Assembly: GCF_033406955.1 (NCBI RefSeq)
Contig: NZ_CP137734.1
Location: forward strand, 5,518,001-5,582,000
Direction of reading: 5' to 3'
Source of the DNA: Streptomyces violaceoruber
GTDB taxonomy: Bacteria > Actinomycetota > Actinomycetes > Streptomycetales > Streptomycetaceae
Length of the DNA stretch: 64,000 nucleotides
Every line of letters starts with the position of its first letter. Within the stretch, counting starts at the first letter, position 1. Positions 1 through 7,630 of the stretch are shown piece after piece. The notes beneath the pieces were generated by a model. That model had not been told where the DNA came from, made no database searches, and saw only the letters and a program-made list of their open reading frames with translations. A program made the position numbers and the translations under genes.

Positions 1-929
1 AACAGCAGCCCCGACACCGTCACGTCGAGGACCCGCTTGCCCGCGCCGCCGGGGCGCCGGGCCGCCGGTTCCAGGCGCCGGCAGGGGAACCCGGCGATCC
101 GGTCCCCGGCCGGGCGGGCCGGGGCGTCGGCGTGTTCGGGCGCCTCGGCGTCCAGCTCCCACACCGTGCACCCCGACTCGGCCAGCGTCCGCAGCAGCGC
201 CGCCTGCCGGGGCCGTGCGGAGGGGTTCACCGGGGAACCGGCGACCAGGACGTCCCGTACGCCGTTCTGTACGACCGCCCGCCGCACCTCCTCGTCCGTG
301 GACAGCACCGGCAGGCCCGTGCCGCCGCCCGGGCCGCCGGTGACGATGCCGACCGGGCGCAGCCCGCAGCGCGGGTGGCGCAGCAGCGCCGAGGCCACGC
401 GCTGCGCCGTCGCGGCGGGACCGACGACCAGGGCGGCGCGGGGGCGGTTCAGGAGCGCCGCGCGGTGTCTGCGGTGCACCGCGCCCCGGCCGGCGCAGCC
501 CGTCACCGCGTGCAGCAGGAAACCGGCGCACAGGATGCGCGCGGACAGCGCGTGCGCGGGGGCGTACGCCGCGAGGAGCGCCGCGAGCACCAGCCACACC
601 ACCGCGATCCGGCCGCACAGGGCGGGCAGGTCGTCCAGCGCGCCGGAGGTCCGCCGGGCCGGGCGCGGGCTCAGCAGGAGCGAGGCGGCGACCAGCAGGG
701 CGGTGAGCAGAGGTTGGTGCGGGGTGCCGGTGAGGACCAGCGAGCCCGGCAGGGCCGCCGTGCCGTCCGCGACGAGCAGCGCCGGCCGGAAGTCCCGCCG
801 AGGTGCGGGACGCCGGTCGGGCAGCCGCGGGCCCGCGGTGCCGTCGCGCGGCGGCAGCACCGAGACGGGGGAGGAGCCGAGGTCGCGCGACCGGCCGGCG
901 GGGGAGGGGACGGTGCTTTCCGCGCTCAC
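1..929 (-). CDS. Polyprenyl glycosylphosphotransferase, partial (C-terminus beyond left edge)
   Basis: About 309 residues are visible from a GTG at 929. A proline/arginine-rich start is followed by several hydrophobic segments (LLTALLVAASLLL; IAVVWLVLAALLAAYAP). Next comes a nucleotide-binding-like region (ALVVGPAATAQRVASALLRH). The last visible residues, GAGKRVLDVTVSGLL, are the usual opening of the bacterial sugar-transferase domain. Family knowledge: such enzymes move a hexose-1-phosphate from a UDP-sugar to undecaprenyl phosphate at the membrane and start exopolysaccharide repeat synthesis. The start overlaps the stop of the upstream GT4 gene by four bases (GTGA), so the two are translationally coupled. 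The catalytic domain lies outside the window, so specificity cannot be judged. Confidence 0.85.
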   Translation of the reverse strand, partial: MSAESTVPSPAGRSRDLGSSPVSVLPPRDGTAGPRLPDRRPAPRRDFRPALLVADGTAALPGSLVLTGTPHQPLLTALLVAASLLLSPRPARRTSGALDDLPALCGRIAVVWLVLAALLAAYAPAHALSARILCAGFLLHAVTGCAGRGAVHRRHRAALLNRPRAALVVGPAATAQRVASALLRHPRCGLRPVGIVTGGPGGGTGLPVLSTDEEVRRAVVQNGVRDVLVAGSPVNPSARPRQAALLRTLAESGCTVWELDAEAPEHADAPARPAGDRIAGFPCRRLEPAARRPGGAGKRVLDVTVSGLL

Positions 930-2233
930 GGGTAGGTGGACTCCCTGCACTCGATGGGCACGACGGCCGGCCGCCGCACGTCCGCGGGCCTGTCGCCGAT
1001 GTCGCCGATGTCGCCGATGTCGCCGAAGCGGTCGCCGTCGCCGGTGTGCGCCGGGGGTGGGGGACGTAGGCCGTCCAGGACGTCGCCGTACAAGAGATCG
1101 CCGTACAGGGCCGCCACCGCGGCGGCCGTGTGCCGTACGTCGTGCGCGGACCGCACGTGCGCCCGCCCCCGGCGGCCGAGCGACGCCCGCAGCGGCGCGT
1201 CGAGCAGCAGTGCGGCGGCGGCGTCGGCCAGCGCCGCCGGGTCCTCGGGCGGCACCACACAGTGCGGTACGAGAGCGGGCGGCAGGCCCTCGCGGGCACC
1301 GTCCACGTCGGTCACCACCACGGGCCGCCCGCAGGCCATCGCCTCCAGCGGGGCCAGTGCCATGCCCTCCCAGCGCGACGGCAGGACGACCAGGTCGGCG
1401 GCCCGGTACCAAGGGGCCGCATCGGCGACGGTCCCGGTGAACAGCACGGACGCCGGGGCCCGCGCGGTCAGCCGGGCGCGGTCCGGGCCGTCGCCCACGA
1501 GGACCAGCCGGGCGCCCGGCACCCGGGCGAGCACGGACTCCCAGGCGCTCAGCAGGACGTCCTGGCCCTTCTGCCGGCACAGCCGGCCCACGCAGACCAC
1601 CAGCGGCGCGTGGGGGCCGACGCCGTGGAGCCGCCGCACACCGGCCGCGTCGTCGGAGGTGTCGGCGGGGGCCTCGCCGGGGGCGTCGGCGGACGGGCCG
1701 GCGAGGTCGATGCCGTTCGGGATCACCGTCCAGGGCCCGCGCAGCCCGGCCCGGGTCCCCCGCAGCCGTTCCGCGTCGCTCACGCACACCGTCCGCGCCG
1801 TCCAGCGCGCCGCCCACCGCTCCCAGCCGAGCGCGAGGAGCGCGGCGGCCCCGCCGACCGCCTCGAACGACCAGGCGTGCGGCTGGAACACGGTCGGGAT
1901 CCGGCCCCGCACGGCGAGCCGTCCGGCCAGACCGGCCTTGGCGCTGTGCGCGTGCACCAGATCGGGCCGTACGTCCTCGACCACGCGCACGAGCCGCCGT
2001 ACCTCCTCCACCAGCGCCGGGCCGGGCGAGCGGGTCGACGGCCAGTGCCGCACATCGGCGCCCAGCGCACGCAGCCGGTCGGCGAGACCCCCGGCGGGGC
2101 AGGCGACCGCGACGCGCAGTCCGGCGGCGAGCTGAGCCCGCGTCAGGTCCGCCACCACCCGGGCGACCCCGCCGTCCACCGGTTGGGTGAGGTGCAGAAC
2201 CCGTGGCCGTAAGCCGGTCGGTGGCAGGTGCAT
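926..2233 (-). CDS. GT4-family glycosyltransferase
   Basis: 435 residues with a GT-B layout. The N-terminal acceptor domain opens with RVLHLTQPVDGGVARVV. The C-terminal donor domain carries VVCVGRLCRQKGQDVLL and the E-x7-E motif in PSRWEGMALAPLEAMACG. No signal peptide or membrane helix is seen, so it probably works at the cytoplasmic face of the membrane. It is coupled to the downstream polyprenyl glycosylphosphotransferase and probably adds a later sugar to the same lipid-linked repeat. The C-terminus has a Gly-Asp-Ile tandem tract encoded by four 9-bp repeats (991-1026), probably disordered. Donor sugar and acceptor are unknown. Confidence 0.88.
   Translation of the reverse strand: MHLPPTGLRPRVLHLTQPVDGGVARVVADLTRAQLAAGLRVAVACPAGGLADRLRALGADVRHWPSTRSPGPALVEEVRRLVRVVEDVRPDLVHAHSAKAGLAGRLAVRGRIPTVFQPHAWSFEAVGGAAALLALGWERWAARWTARTVCVSDAERLRGTRAGLRGPWTVIPNGIDLAGPSADAPGEAPADTSDDAAGVRRLHGVGPHAPLVVCVGRLCRQKGQDVLLSAWESVLARVPGARLVLVGDGPDRARLTARAPASVLFTGTVADAAPWYRAADLVVLPSRWEGMALAPLEAMACGRPVVVTDVDGAREGLPPALVPHCVVPPEDPAALADAAAALLLDAPLRASLGRRGRAHVRSAHDVRHTAAAVAALYGDLLYGDVLDGLRPPPPAHTGDGDRFGDIGDIGDIGDRPADVRRPAVVPIECRESTYP
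991..1026. repeat. Four 9-bp tandem repeats inside the GT4 gene
   Basis: The unit tgtcgccga is repeated four times with no mismatch. It is in frame and encodes a repeated Gly-Asp-Ile tract near the C-terminus of the GT4 protein. It looks like a slippage product; copy number may vary between strains. Confidence 0.85.
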
Positions 2234-2250
2234 GCGCGTTTCCTCGCCAT

Positions 2251-2302
2251 ACGGGTGCGTCGAACGGGTGGGTCGAACGGGTGCGTCGAACGGGTGCGTC
2301 GA
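2251..2302. repeat. Four 13-bp direct repeats upstream of the GT4 gene
   Basis: The unit acgggtgcgtcga occurs head to tail four times (2251, 2264, 2277, 2290), with one C-to-G change in copy two. It starts 18 bp upstream of the GT4 start codon, in the region shared with the divergent chaplin gene. Thirteen bases is not a whole number of helical turns, so a simple same-face operator array is not obvious. It may be regulatory or just slippage. Confidence 0.8.
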
Positions 2303-2404
2303 ATGGTGTGGGACTCTAGCTGCTATCCGTACTAATACGGCGAAATCGGGTAAGTGTGTTGGATTTGTGAACGCCGGTATTTCGCCAGATCACCCCTTTG
2401 GCGG

Positions 2405-2432
2405 CACAACTCGCGCCCGTGCCACGCGTTGA
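2405..2432 (+). promoter_or_regulatory. Candidate sigma-BldN promoter of the first chaplin gene
   Basis: CACAAC (2405-2410), a 16-bp spacer, then CGTTGA (2427-2432). From memory the sigma-BldN consensus is CGTAAC-N16-CGTTGA. The -10 matches fully and the -35 matches 4 of 6. The chaplin start codon is 55 bp downstream of the -10. The second chaplin gene has the same arrangement, which supports the call. Confidence 0.55.
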
Positions 2433-2486
2433 CACTGCGCCGGGCAGCCGCCCGGATGTGTGTACAACCCCAAGGAGCACTTCTCC

Positions 2487-2726
2487 ATGTCGCGTATCGC
2501 GAAGGGCCTGGCCCTGACCTCCGTCGCCGCCGCCGCGGTGGCGGGCACCGCCGGTGTCGCCGCCGCCGACAGCGGCGCGCAGGCCGCCGCCGCCCACTCC
2601 CCGGGCGTCCTGTCCGGCAACGTGGTGCAGGTCCCGGTCCACATCCCGGTCAACGTCTGTGGCAACACCATCGACGTCATCGGCCTGCTGAACCCGGCGT
2701 TCGGCAACGAGTGCGAGAACGACTGA
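2487..2726 (+). CDS. chpF: Short chaplin (two-cysteine type)
   Basis: 79 residues. ATG 2487 is chosen because AAGGAG lies at 2472-2477; the longer frame has no better site. A signal peptide (about residues 1-27, ending GVAAAD) is followed by one chaplin domain: SPGVLSGNVVQVPVHIPVN, then CGNTIDVIGLLNPAFGN. The two cysteines (VNVCGN and NECEND) are typical of the short chaplins that form one disulfide. Chaplins are secreted, self-assemble into amyloid fibrils and make aerial hyphae hydrophobic. The symbol follows its place three genes before melC1, which matches SCO2705 (chpF) as I recall; the family assignment is certain, the letter less so. A sigma-BldN-like promoter lies upstream. Confidence 0.92.
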   Translation: MSRIAKGLALTSVAAAAVAGTAGVAAADSGAQAAAAHSPGVLSGNVVQVPVHIPVNVCGNTIDVIGLLNPAFGNECEND

Positions 2727-3001
2727 CGTCGGCTCACCACTTGCCGCACCGGCCGTCCGTACCGCGGTTCCTCCGCGAGCGGGCGGCCGGTTCGCGTTGC
2801 CGTCCGGACGGCGGTGTGCTGCCCCGAATGGGGGGACCGGGCCGCGACACGGCGCACGGACCTTGACAGGGCGTCTCACCAGGTAAGACGCGGCCCCTGG
2901 GAGGGGCGGGCGGGCGCCTCGGGCCGCCGCCTGCGTTGCAGAGCGCCGAGGCCGCTTCCACGGTGGGCACAACATCCGACGCACCACCGAAAGGAACCCC
3001 C

Positions 3002-3736
3002 ATGCGTCTGCCCGCACGGCGAATCGCCACCTCCGCTCTCTGCGCCGGCCTGCTGATCGGTATCTCCGGTCCGGCGGTGATGGCGGCCGACGGCGACTCG
3101 GTCCGGGAACGCACCCACGCGGCGTCCCGCGCACCCCTCCCCGACGCCGAGGAACTGCAGAGCCAGGTCGACAGCCTGGCCGGCATGGGCGACGTGCTCA
3201 CGCCCGTCACCGACCTGCTCGGCGCCGTCCTCAAGGCCGACAACGGCCAGCTCTCCGCCACGGACGCCGACAAGCTCTCCGCCGCCGTCAAGGACGCCCT
3301 CGCCAAGGCGGACGCGGCGGACACGGACGCCGACGACGCGGCGACCACCCCCGGCACGACCACTCCGGCCCAGCCGCCGGCCGTGACCGCGCCGGAGGCC
3401 GGGACCGACACCCCGGTCACGCTCCCCGCGCCCGTCACGGCGCAGAGCGACGACGGCACGGCGGCGGCGTCCGACCTGACCGCGGCCGCGAACGCCGCGC
3501 TGCAGAAGCAGATCGACGCCCTGGTCAAGGCCACCACCTCCGGTACCGCCGAGCAGGTGACCCCGGCCGTCAAGGACCTGATGACCGGCATCGTCAACGT
3601 CGTCGCCGCCACCATGGTCGGCAACGAGCTGCCCGCCGCGGACCTGGCCGGCCTGCCCGGCGTACCGACCGCGCCGGAGGCCACGACGCCGGAGGCGGCC
3701 ACTCCGGAGGCCGCCGCACCGGCGAACCCCTCCTGA
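3002..3736 (+). CDS. Secreted alanine/threonine-rich protein of unknown function
   Basis: 244 residues from ATG 3002, preceded by a GAAAGGAAC ribosome site. The N-terminus MRLPARRIATSALCAGLLIG is a clear Sec signal peptide ending near GPAVMAADG. The mature part has two predicted helical stretches (about 40-105 and 150-205). They are separated by a Thr/Pro/Asp-rich linker and followed by an Ala/Pro/Glu tail with PEA repeats. No catalytic motif, cysteine pair or anchor is seen. It lies between a chaplin gene and melC1 with two other small secreted proteins, so a role at the aerial hypha surface is plausible but only inferred. An inverted repeat GCGTCT...AGACGC (2871-2891), just after a TTGACA, lies in the promoter region. 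Confidence 0.75.
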   Translation: MRLPARRIATSALCAGLLIGISGPAVMAADGDSVRERTHAASRAPLPDAEELQSQVDSLAGMGDVLTPVTDLLGAVLKADNGQLSATDADKLSAAVKDALAKADAADTDADDAATTPGTTTPAQPPAVTAPEAGTDTPVTLPAPVTAQSDDGTAAASDLTAAANAALQKQIDALVKATTSGTAEQVTPAVKDLMTGIVNVVAATMVGNELPAADLAGLPGVPTAPEATTPEAATPEAAAPANPS

Positions 3737-3913
3737 CGCCCCCCACGGCGTTCCGGGCCGTCGCGCCTCCCCCTTTCGGAGGTGCGGCGGCCCTTTCCGT
3801 GCCCGGAGATCTCATATGTCTTCCGGACGGCGGAGTTTCCGGGCCCGGCGCAGGTCGTTAGGGAGGGCGTCAGCACACCTCCGGTGACACGGGTCGCCGA
3901 AGAAAGGAACACC

Positions 3914-4216
3914 ATGAAGTCCCTCAAGGCCGCCGCCGTCGTCGCCGGTTCCCTGGTCGCCGCCGGCTCCGCCGTGCCCGCGTTCGCCTACGACGCCTCC
4001 GACGCCGCCGCGCTCACGCCCACCAGCCTCAACGGCGCCGTGAACGCGCTGACCGCGGAGCCCATCGACGTCATGCCGATCAAGCACCAGTCGGAAGCGC
4101 GGTCGGACGCGCTGGACACCGAGAACAAGGACTCCGTGCTGCACACCGTGAAGGGCGCCACCACGAAGCTGAACTCCGCGAAGGGCCTGCTGGGCGGCCT
4201 TCCGCTGGGCGGCTGA
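3914..4216 (+). CDS. Small secreted protein of unknown function
   Basis: 100 residues from ATG 3914, preceded by AGAAAGGAAC. Signal peptide MKSLKAAAVVAGSLVAAGSA with cleavage expected after PAFA. The mature protein is about 76 residues. It starts YDASDAAALTPTSLNGAVNA and ends in a glycine/leucine-rich tail (LLGGLPLGG). There are no cysteines. It has no obvious chaplin or rodlin domain. Its position in the chaplin-melC block suggests a co-expressed exported surface or matrix protein. Function unknown. Confidence 0.75.
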   Translation: MKSLKAAAVVAGSLVAAGSAVPAFAYDASDAAALTPTSLNGAVNALTAEPIDVMPIKHQSEARSDALDTENKDSVLHTVKGATTKLNSAKGLLGGLPLGG

Positions 4217-4321
4217 ACCGCCCCGCTCCCGCTCCCCGTCCTGCTTCCGCCTTCCGGAGCCGTACCTCCCGCCTTCCCGAAGCCGAACCCCCCCGCCTTC
4301 TCGAAAGGGACCGTGCCTGTC

Positions 4322-4837
4322 ATGAAGCCGACCACCAGACGAACCCTGGCCGCCGTGGTCACCGGTGTGGCCGCCGCCGTCGGCGTAGCCGCGACCCCCG
4401 CCGCCGCGGCCCGCGCGGTTCCCGTGCCGGTGCCGCTGGGCGGCGCGGAGGCGGCCCTCGGCATGGAGCTGCCCGAGGTGGCCGGCGAGCTGCCCGTGCC
4501 GACGGCGGGCGCGCCGGAGGGCCCGCGGTACGTCGAGGGCCGGCTGCTGCCGGAGCGGACGCTGCCGCAACTGCCGGTGCGCGCCGGGCTGCCCGGCGTC
4601 GACGTGCGCCAGCCGCTGCCGCACGTCCTCGGCGACGACTTCGACCACGCCGGTGTCGACGCCCCCGCCGCCGGGCTGCGCACCCTGGCGCCGGGACTGT
4701 CCCTGGACGCCCCGCTCACCGCGCCGAACCCCGAGGCTCTCGGCCTGCCGTCGCCCAAGCTTCCCGAGGTCGGCGTGCTCGCCCCGGTGGTCCAGACGGT
4801 TCCGGTGGCCGACCTGGGCGTCGGACCGGGCCTGTAA
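4322..4837 (+). CDS. Secreted proline/leucine-rich protein of unknown function
   Basis: 171 residues if ATG 4322 is used. A GTG at 4313 in the same frame sits closer to the AAAGGGA site (4304-4310), so three more residues are possible. A signal peptide (KPTTRRTLAAVVTGVAAAVG, cleavage near PAAAARA) precedes a low-complexity mature part. That part is rich in Pro, Leu, Gly and Val with repeated LP and PL steps (LPEVAGELPVP; LPSPKLPEVGVLAPVV). It has no cysteines and no enzyme motif. It is the third small secreted gene before melC1. Confidence 0.7.
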   Translation: MKPTTRRTLAAVVTGVAAAVGVAATPAAAARAVPVPVPLGGAEAALGMELPEVAGELPVPTAGAPEGPRYVEGRLLPERTLPQLPVRAGLPGVDVRQPLPHVLGDDFDHAGVDAPAAGLRTLAPGLSLDAPLTAPNPEALGLPSPKLPEVGVLAPVVQTVPVADLGVGPGL

Positions 4838-4956
4838 CCCTCCGGCGACCTCGCTCCCCGGCGCGGTCGTGCTCCGAGTGGCCCTGCGGGCGGTGACCGC
4901 GGGGCCCGCCGTTCGGTTAGCGGTGCGGACCAACCGAACCGGAAGAGGAGTGAGCC

Positions 4957-5526
4957 ATGGTCGGCAACGCGGGCGCGACGGCGAACGGCGCCGAGCGGGA
5001 GTACGCGACGGAGGACGCGGCGAGAGGCGGGCCGGCGTCCGGCACCCGACGGCAGGTGATGCGGGGGCTGTTCGCCCCGGCCCTCGCCGTCGGCCTGGCG
5101 CCCCTGATCGCCGCCTCGCGACCCTCCGGGGCCGCGGAGGCCGCCACCACCGGACCGCTGCCCGCCCATCCCGGGCCGCACGCCGCCGAGTCCGCCGAGT
5201 CCGTTGAAGGGGCAGCCGAGGGGGTCGAGGGCGCCGCCTTCGACGAGACCTACCGCGGCCGGCGCATCCGGGGCATCCGCTCGGCCGCGGGGCGGGCGGT
5301 GGGCGCCGGTACCTGGCAGGTCACCGTGGACGGCCGGCCGCTGCACCTGATGCGCCGGGCGGACGGCAGCTGGCTGAGCATGGTCGACCACTACCGGTCG
5401 TACCCCACCCCGCTCGCCGCGGCCCGCGGCGCCGTCGACGAACTCGGCCCCGGCGAGCACCTGCGCGACACGCCGTCCACGGACCACGGCCGGCACTCCG
5501 GGGGGCGGCATGGCGTACACGCGTAA
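4957..5526 (+). CDS. melC1: Tyrosinase co-factor / copper chaperone MelC1
   Basis: 189 residues from ATG 4957 with GAAGAGGAG upstream. Residues 31-60 carry a twin-arginine-type signal (TRRQVMRGLF, then a hydrophobic stretch), preceded by an unusually long leader. The C-terminal half is the MelC1 domain: FDETYRGRRIRGIRS, then WQVTVDGRPLHLMRRADGSW and VDHYRSYPTPLAAARGAV. Known role: MelC1 binds apo-tyrosinase, delivers copper, and carries it out through Tat because MelC2 has no signal of its own. MelC1 proteins I recall are nearer 145 residues; the extra length is the leader and an Ala/Glu-rich linker. Its end overlaps the melC2 start by 17 bp. Confidence 0.93.
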   Translation: MVGNAGATANGAEREYATEDAARGGPASGTRRQVMRGLFAPALAVGLAPLIAASRPSGAAEAATTGPLPAHPGPHAAESAESVEGAAEGVEGAAFDETYRGRRIRGIRSAAGRAVGAGTWQVTVDGRPLHLMRRADGSWLSMVDHYRSYPTPLAAARGAVDELGPGEHLRDTPSTDHGRHSGGRHGVHA

Positions 5527-6376
5527 GGACGTCAGCACGCTGACCCGCACCGAGAAGCGGCGGTTCGTCAACGCGCTGCTGGAGATCAAACGACGCGGGG
5601 AGTACGACGAGTTCGTGCGCACCCACATCGAGTACTACGTCTCCGACGGCGAGAACGGCCTGCGTACGGCGCACATGGCGCCGTCCTTCCTGCCCTGGCA
5701 CCGCCGGTTCCTGCTGGACCTGGAGGAGGCGCTGCGCCGGGTCGACCCGTCGGTCACGGTGCCGTACTGGGACTGGACGAAGGACCGCAGCGCCAAGTCG
5801 GCGCCCTGGACCGCAGACCTCCTCGGCGGCACCGGGCGACGGTCCGACCACCGGGTGACCACCGGCCCCTTCGCCCACGCCGGGGGGAACTGGACCATCA
5901 AGGTGAACGTCACCGACACCGAGTACCTCACCCGGGACCTCGGACGTGCCGCCGACCCCCTCGGCCTGCCCACCAAGAGCGACCTGGAGTGGGCGCTGGA
6001 CGACCCGAAGTACGACACCTCGCCCTACGACTCCACGGTCCGCAAGGGGTTCCGCAACAAGCTGGAGGGGTGGGGGGCGGGCCGCGGCAGCGTGTCCTGG
6101 CGCAACCACAACCGGGTCCACCGCTGGGTCGGCGGGGCCATGGTCGGCGGCGCCTCCGTCAACGACCCGGTGTTCTGGCTGCACCACGCCTTCATCGACC
6201 TCCAGTGGTCCCGCTGGCAGGCCCGCCACCGCGGCGCCCGCTACCTGCCCGCCGAGCCGCCCGGCCGGGGCAGCGCACAGCGCGGACGGATCGTCGCACG
6301 GCACGAGAAGCTGCCGCCGTGGGACGTGACACCGGACGAACTGGAGGACGTCGGCCGGATCTACCGCTACGCCTGA
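5510..6376 (+). CDS. melC2: Tyrosinase MelC2 (type 3 copper monooxygenase)
   Basis: 288 residues. Oxidises tyrosine and catechols to quinones, the first step of melanin formation. The CuA ligands are visible as H39 (RTHIEYY), H55 (RTAHMAPS) and H64 (PWHRRF). The CuB ligands are H200 and H204 (NHNRVHRW) and H226 (WLHHAF). The motifs VPYWDWTKD and NDPVFWLHH are family hallmarks. There is no signal peptide, as expected for a protein exported with MelC1. ATG 5510 lies inside the end of melC1, so translation is coupled. A 13-bp hairpin downstream separates it from the convergent chaplin gene. Confidence 0.96.
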   Translation: MAYTRKDVSTLTRTEKRRFVNALLEIKRRGEYDEFVRTHIEYYVSDGENGLRTAHMAPSFLPWHRRFLLDLEEALRRVDPSVTVPYWDWTKDRSAKSAPWTADLLGGTGRRSDHRVTTGPFAHAGGNWTIKVNVTDTEYLTRDLGRAADPLGLPTKSDLEWALDDPKYDTSPYDSTVRKGFRNKLEGWGAGRGSVSWRNHNRVHRWVGGAMVGGASVNDPVFWLHHAFIDLQWSRWQARHRGARYLPAEPPGRGSAQRGRIVARHEKLPPWDVTPDELEDVGRIYRYA

Positions 6377-6420
6377 GCGCGTCCGTCCCGGGCCGCGAGC
6401 ACATCGGTCCCGGGTACGGG

Positions 6421-6451
6421 AGGAGCCCCGGCCGGGAAGGCCGGGGCTCCT
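6421..6451. terminator. Bidirectional terminator between melC2 and chpG
   Basis: Perfect 13-bp inverted repeat: AGGAGCCCCGGCC (6421-6433), loop GGGAA, then GGCCGGGGCTCCT (6439-6451). It lies in the gap between two convergent genes, so it can end transcripts from both sides. No U-tract follows, as is usual in Streptomyces. Confidence 0.85.
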
Positions 6452-6467
6452 CGGACGTCCTGCGGAC

Positions 6468-6740
6468 TCAGCCGCCGTAGCCGCCGCTCTTGTCGTCGTC
6501 GTCGCCGTTTTCGCAGGCGTTGCCGAAGGCCGGGTTCAGCAGGCCGATCACGTCGATGGTGTTGCCGCAGAGGTTGACCGGCACGTGCACCGGGACCTGG
6601 ACGACGTTGCCGGACAGGACACCGGGCGAGCCGACGGCCGCGCCCGCCGCGCCCGCGTCCGCCATGGCCATGCCGGTGCCGCTGAGCACCACGGCTCCGG
6701 TGCCCAGGGCGACACCCGCGGCCTTCGCGATGCGAGACAT
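6468..6740 (-). CDS. chpG: Short chaplin with acidic/glycine tail
   Basis: 90 residues from ATG 6740, preceded by AAGGAG. Signal peptide MSRIAKAAGVALGTGAVVLS, ending near AMADAG, then one chaplin domain (SPGVLSGNVVQVPVHVPVN; CGNTIDVIGLLNPAFGN) with two cysteines. Unlike chpF it carries an extra tail, DDDDKSGGYGG. Its position convergent to melC2 matches SCO2699 (chpG) in my memory of S. coelicolor. The upstream region holds a near-consensus sigma-BldN promoter. Function as for chaplins generally: surface amyloid of aerial hyphae and spores. Confidence 0.92.
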   Translation of the reverse strand: MSRIAKAAGVALGTGAVVLSGTGMAMADAGAAGAAVGSPGVLSGNVVQVPVHVPVNLCGNTIDVIGLLNPAFGNACENGDDDDKSGGYGG

Positions 6741-6798
6741 CACGTTCTCCTTCTGACTCGGGGAGCGCGGCGGCAGGACGCGCCGCCGCACTGCCGGT

Positions 6799-6826
6799 TC
6801 AACGCACCCGGTCGCAGCGGGTCACG
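6799..6826 (-). promoter_or_regulatory. Candidate sigma-BldN promoter of chpG
   Basis: On the minus strand: CGTGAC (6826-6821), 16-bp spacer, CGTTGA (6804-6799). The recalled BldN consensus is CGTAAC-N16-CGTTGA, so 11 of 12 bases match. The -10 ends 58 bp before the chpG start codon, much as at chpF (54 bp). Confidence 0.65.
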
Positions 6827-6940
6827 GGGGGAATGCGTGGATCACCCGTTTTGAACGCGAGGTCCGCGCGTGGACCGGAACGGCGGCGTCCGGCGGAAAA
6901 CCGTTCCCGTGCGCACCGGTGTGTCCACTAGCCTCCCGGC

Positions 6941-7624
6941 ATGCCGAACGACCGAGCCGACTCGTCCATCGATACCTCCGGGGCCTCCGATACCTCCGGG
7001 GCCTCCGAAATCTCCGAAACCTCGCGGTCTTCGTCCACGTCGTCCATGGCGTCCGCGCTGGCGGCACTGCCCGCTCTGTTCGCCGAGGAGAGCCGGGTGC
7101 GGGCCTTCGCGGCCGTGGCGCTGGGCGCGGGCGACGCCGCGCAGGTGGCCGGGGCGGCCGGCCTCTCCGCGAAGGAGACGGCCGGCGCGCTGCGCCGACT
7201 GCGAGAGCAGGGCGTGGTGACGTCCGGGGACGACGGCGGACTCGTCGTCGCCCACGGCCGTTTCCGGGAGCTGGCCCGCGTCGGCCGTACGGAGTCGGCG
7301 GCGCCCCGGGACGCCGCCGCGGCGGGCGACGGCGGACCGGGCGACATGATCGTGCGGACCTTCGTCAGGAACGGCCGGCTGGTGCGTCTCCCCGCACGCT
7401 GGACGCGCAAGAAGGTGGTGCTGCGGCACATCGCCGAGCAGACCTTCGCACCCGGCGTGGAGTACCCGGAGCGCACCGTCGACGAGAAGCTGCGCGCGTG
7501 GTGCGAGGACGGCGAGGTCGACCATGTGACGCTCCGGCGCCACCTGGTGGACTTCGGTCACCTGCGTCGGAGCGACGGCGTCTACGCGCGCCCGGCGGAC
7601 TCCGCCCGGACGGGCACGGCCTGA
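6941..7624 (+). CDS. DUF2087-domain protein, probable regulator
   Basis: 227 residues. The Ser/Thr/Asp-rich N-terminus contains a duplicated DTSGAS segment coded by two identical 18-bp repeats (6971-7006). A winged-helix-like part follows (about 65-105: VAGAAGLSAKETAGALRRL, then EQGVVTSGDDG). The C-terminus is a DUF2087 domain (about 135-215): LVRLPARWTRKKVVLRHIAE, FAPGVEYPERTVDEKL and TLRRHLVDFGHLRRSDGVY. In other bacteria this domain often sits behind an HTH, which fits here. Target unknown. It is convergent with the dehydrogenase gene, six bases apart. Confidence 0.8.
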   Translation: MPNDRADSSIDTSGASDTSGASEISETSRSSSTSSMASALAALPALFAEESRVRAFAAVALGAGDAAQVAGAAGLSAKETAGALRRLREQGVVTSGDDGGLVVAHGRFRELARVGRTESAAPRDAAAAGDGGPGDMIVRTFVRNGRLVRLPARWTRKKVVLRHIAEQTFAPGVEYPERTVDEKLRAWCEDGEVDHVTLRRHLVDFGHLRRSDGVYARPADSARTGTA

Positions 7625-7630
7625 GTCCGC

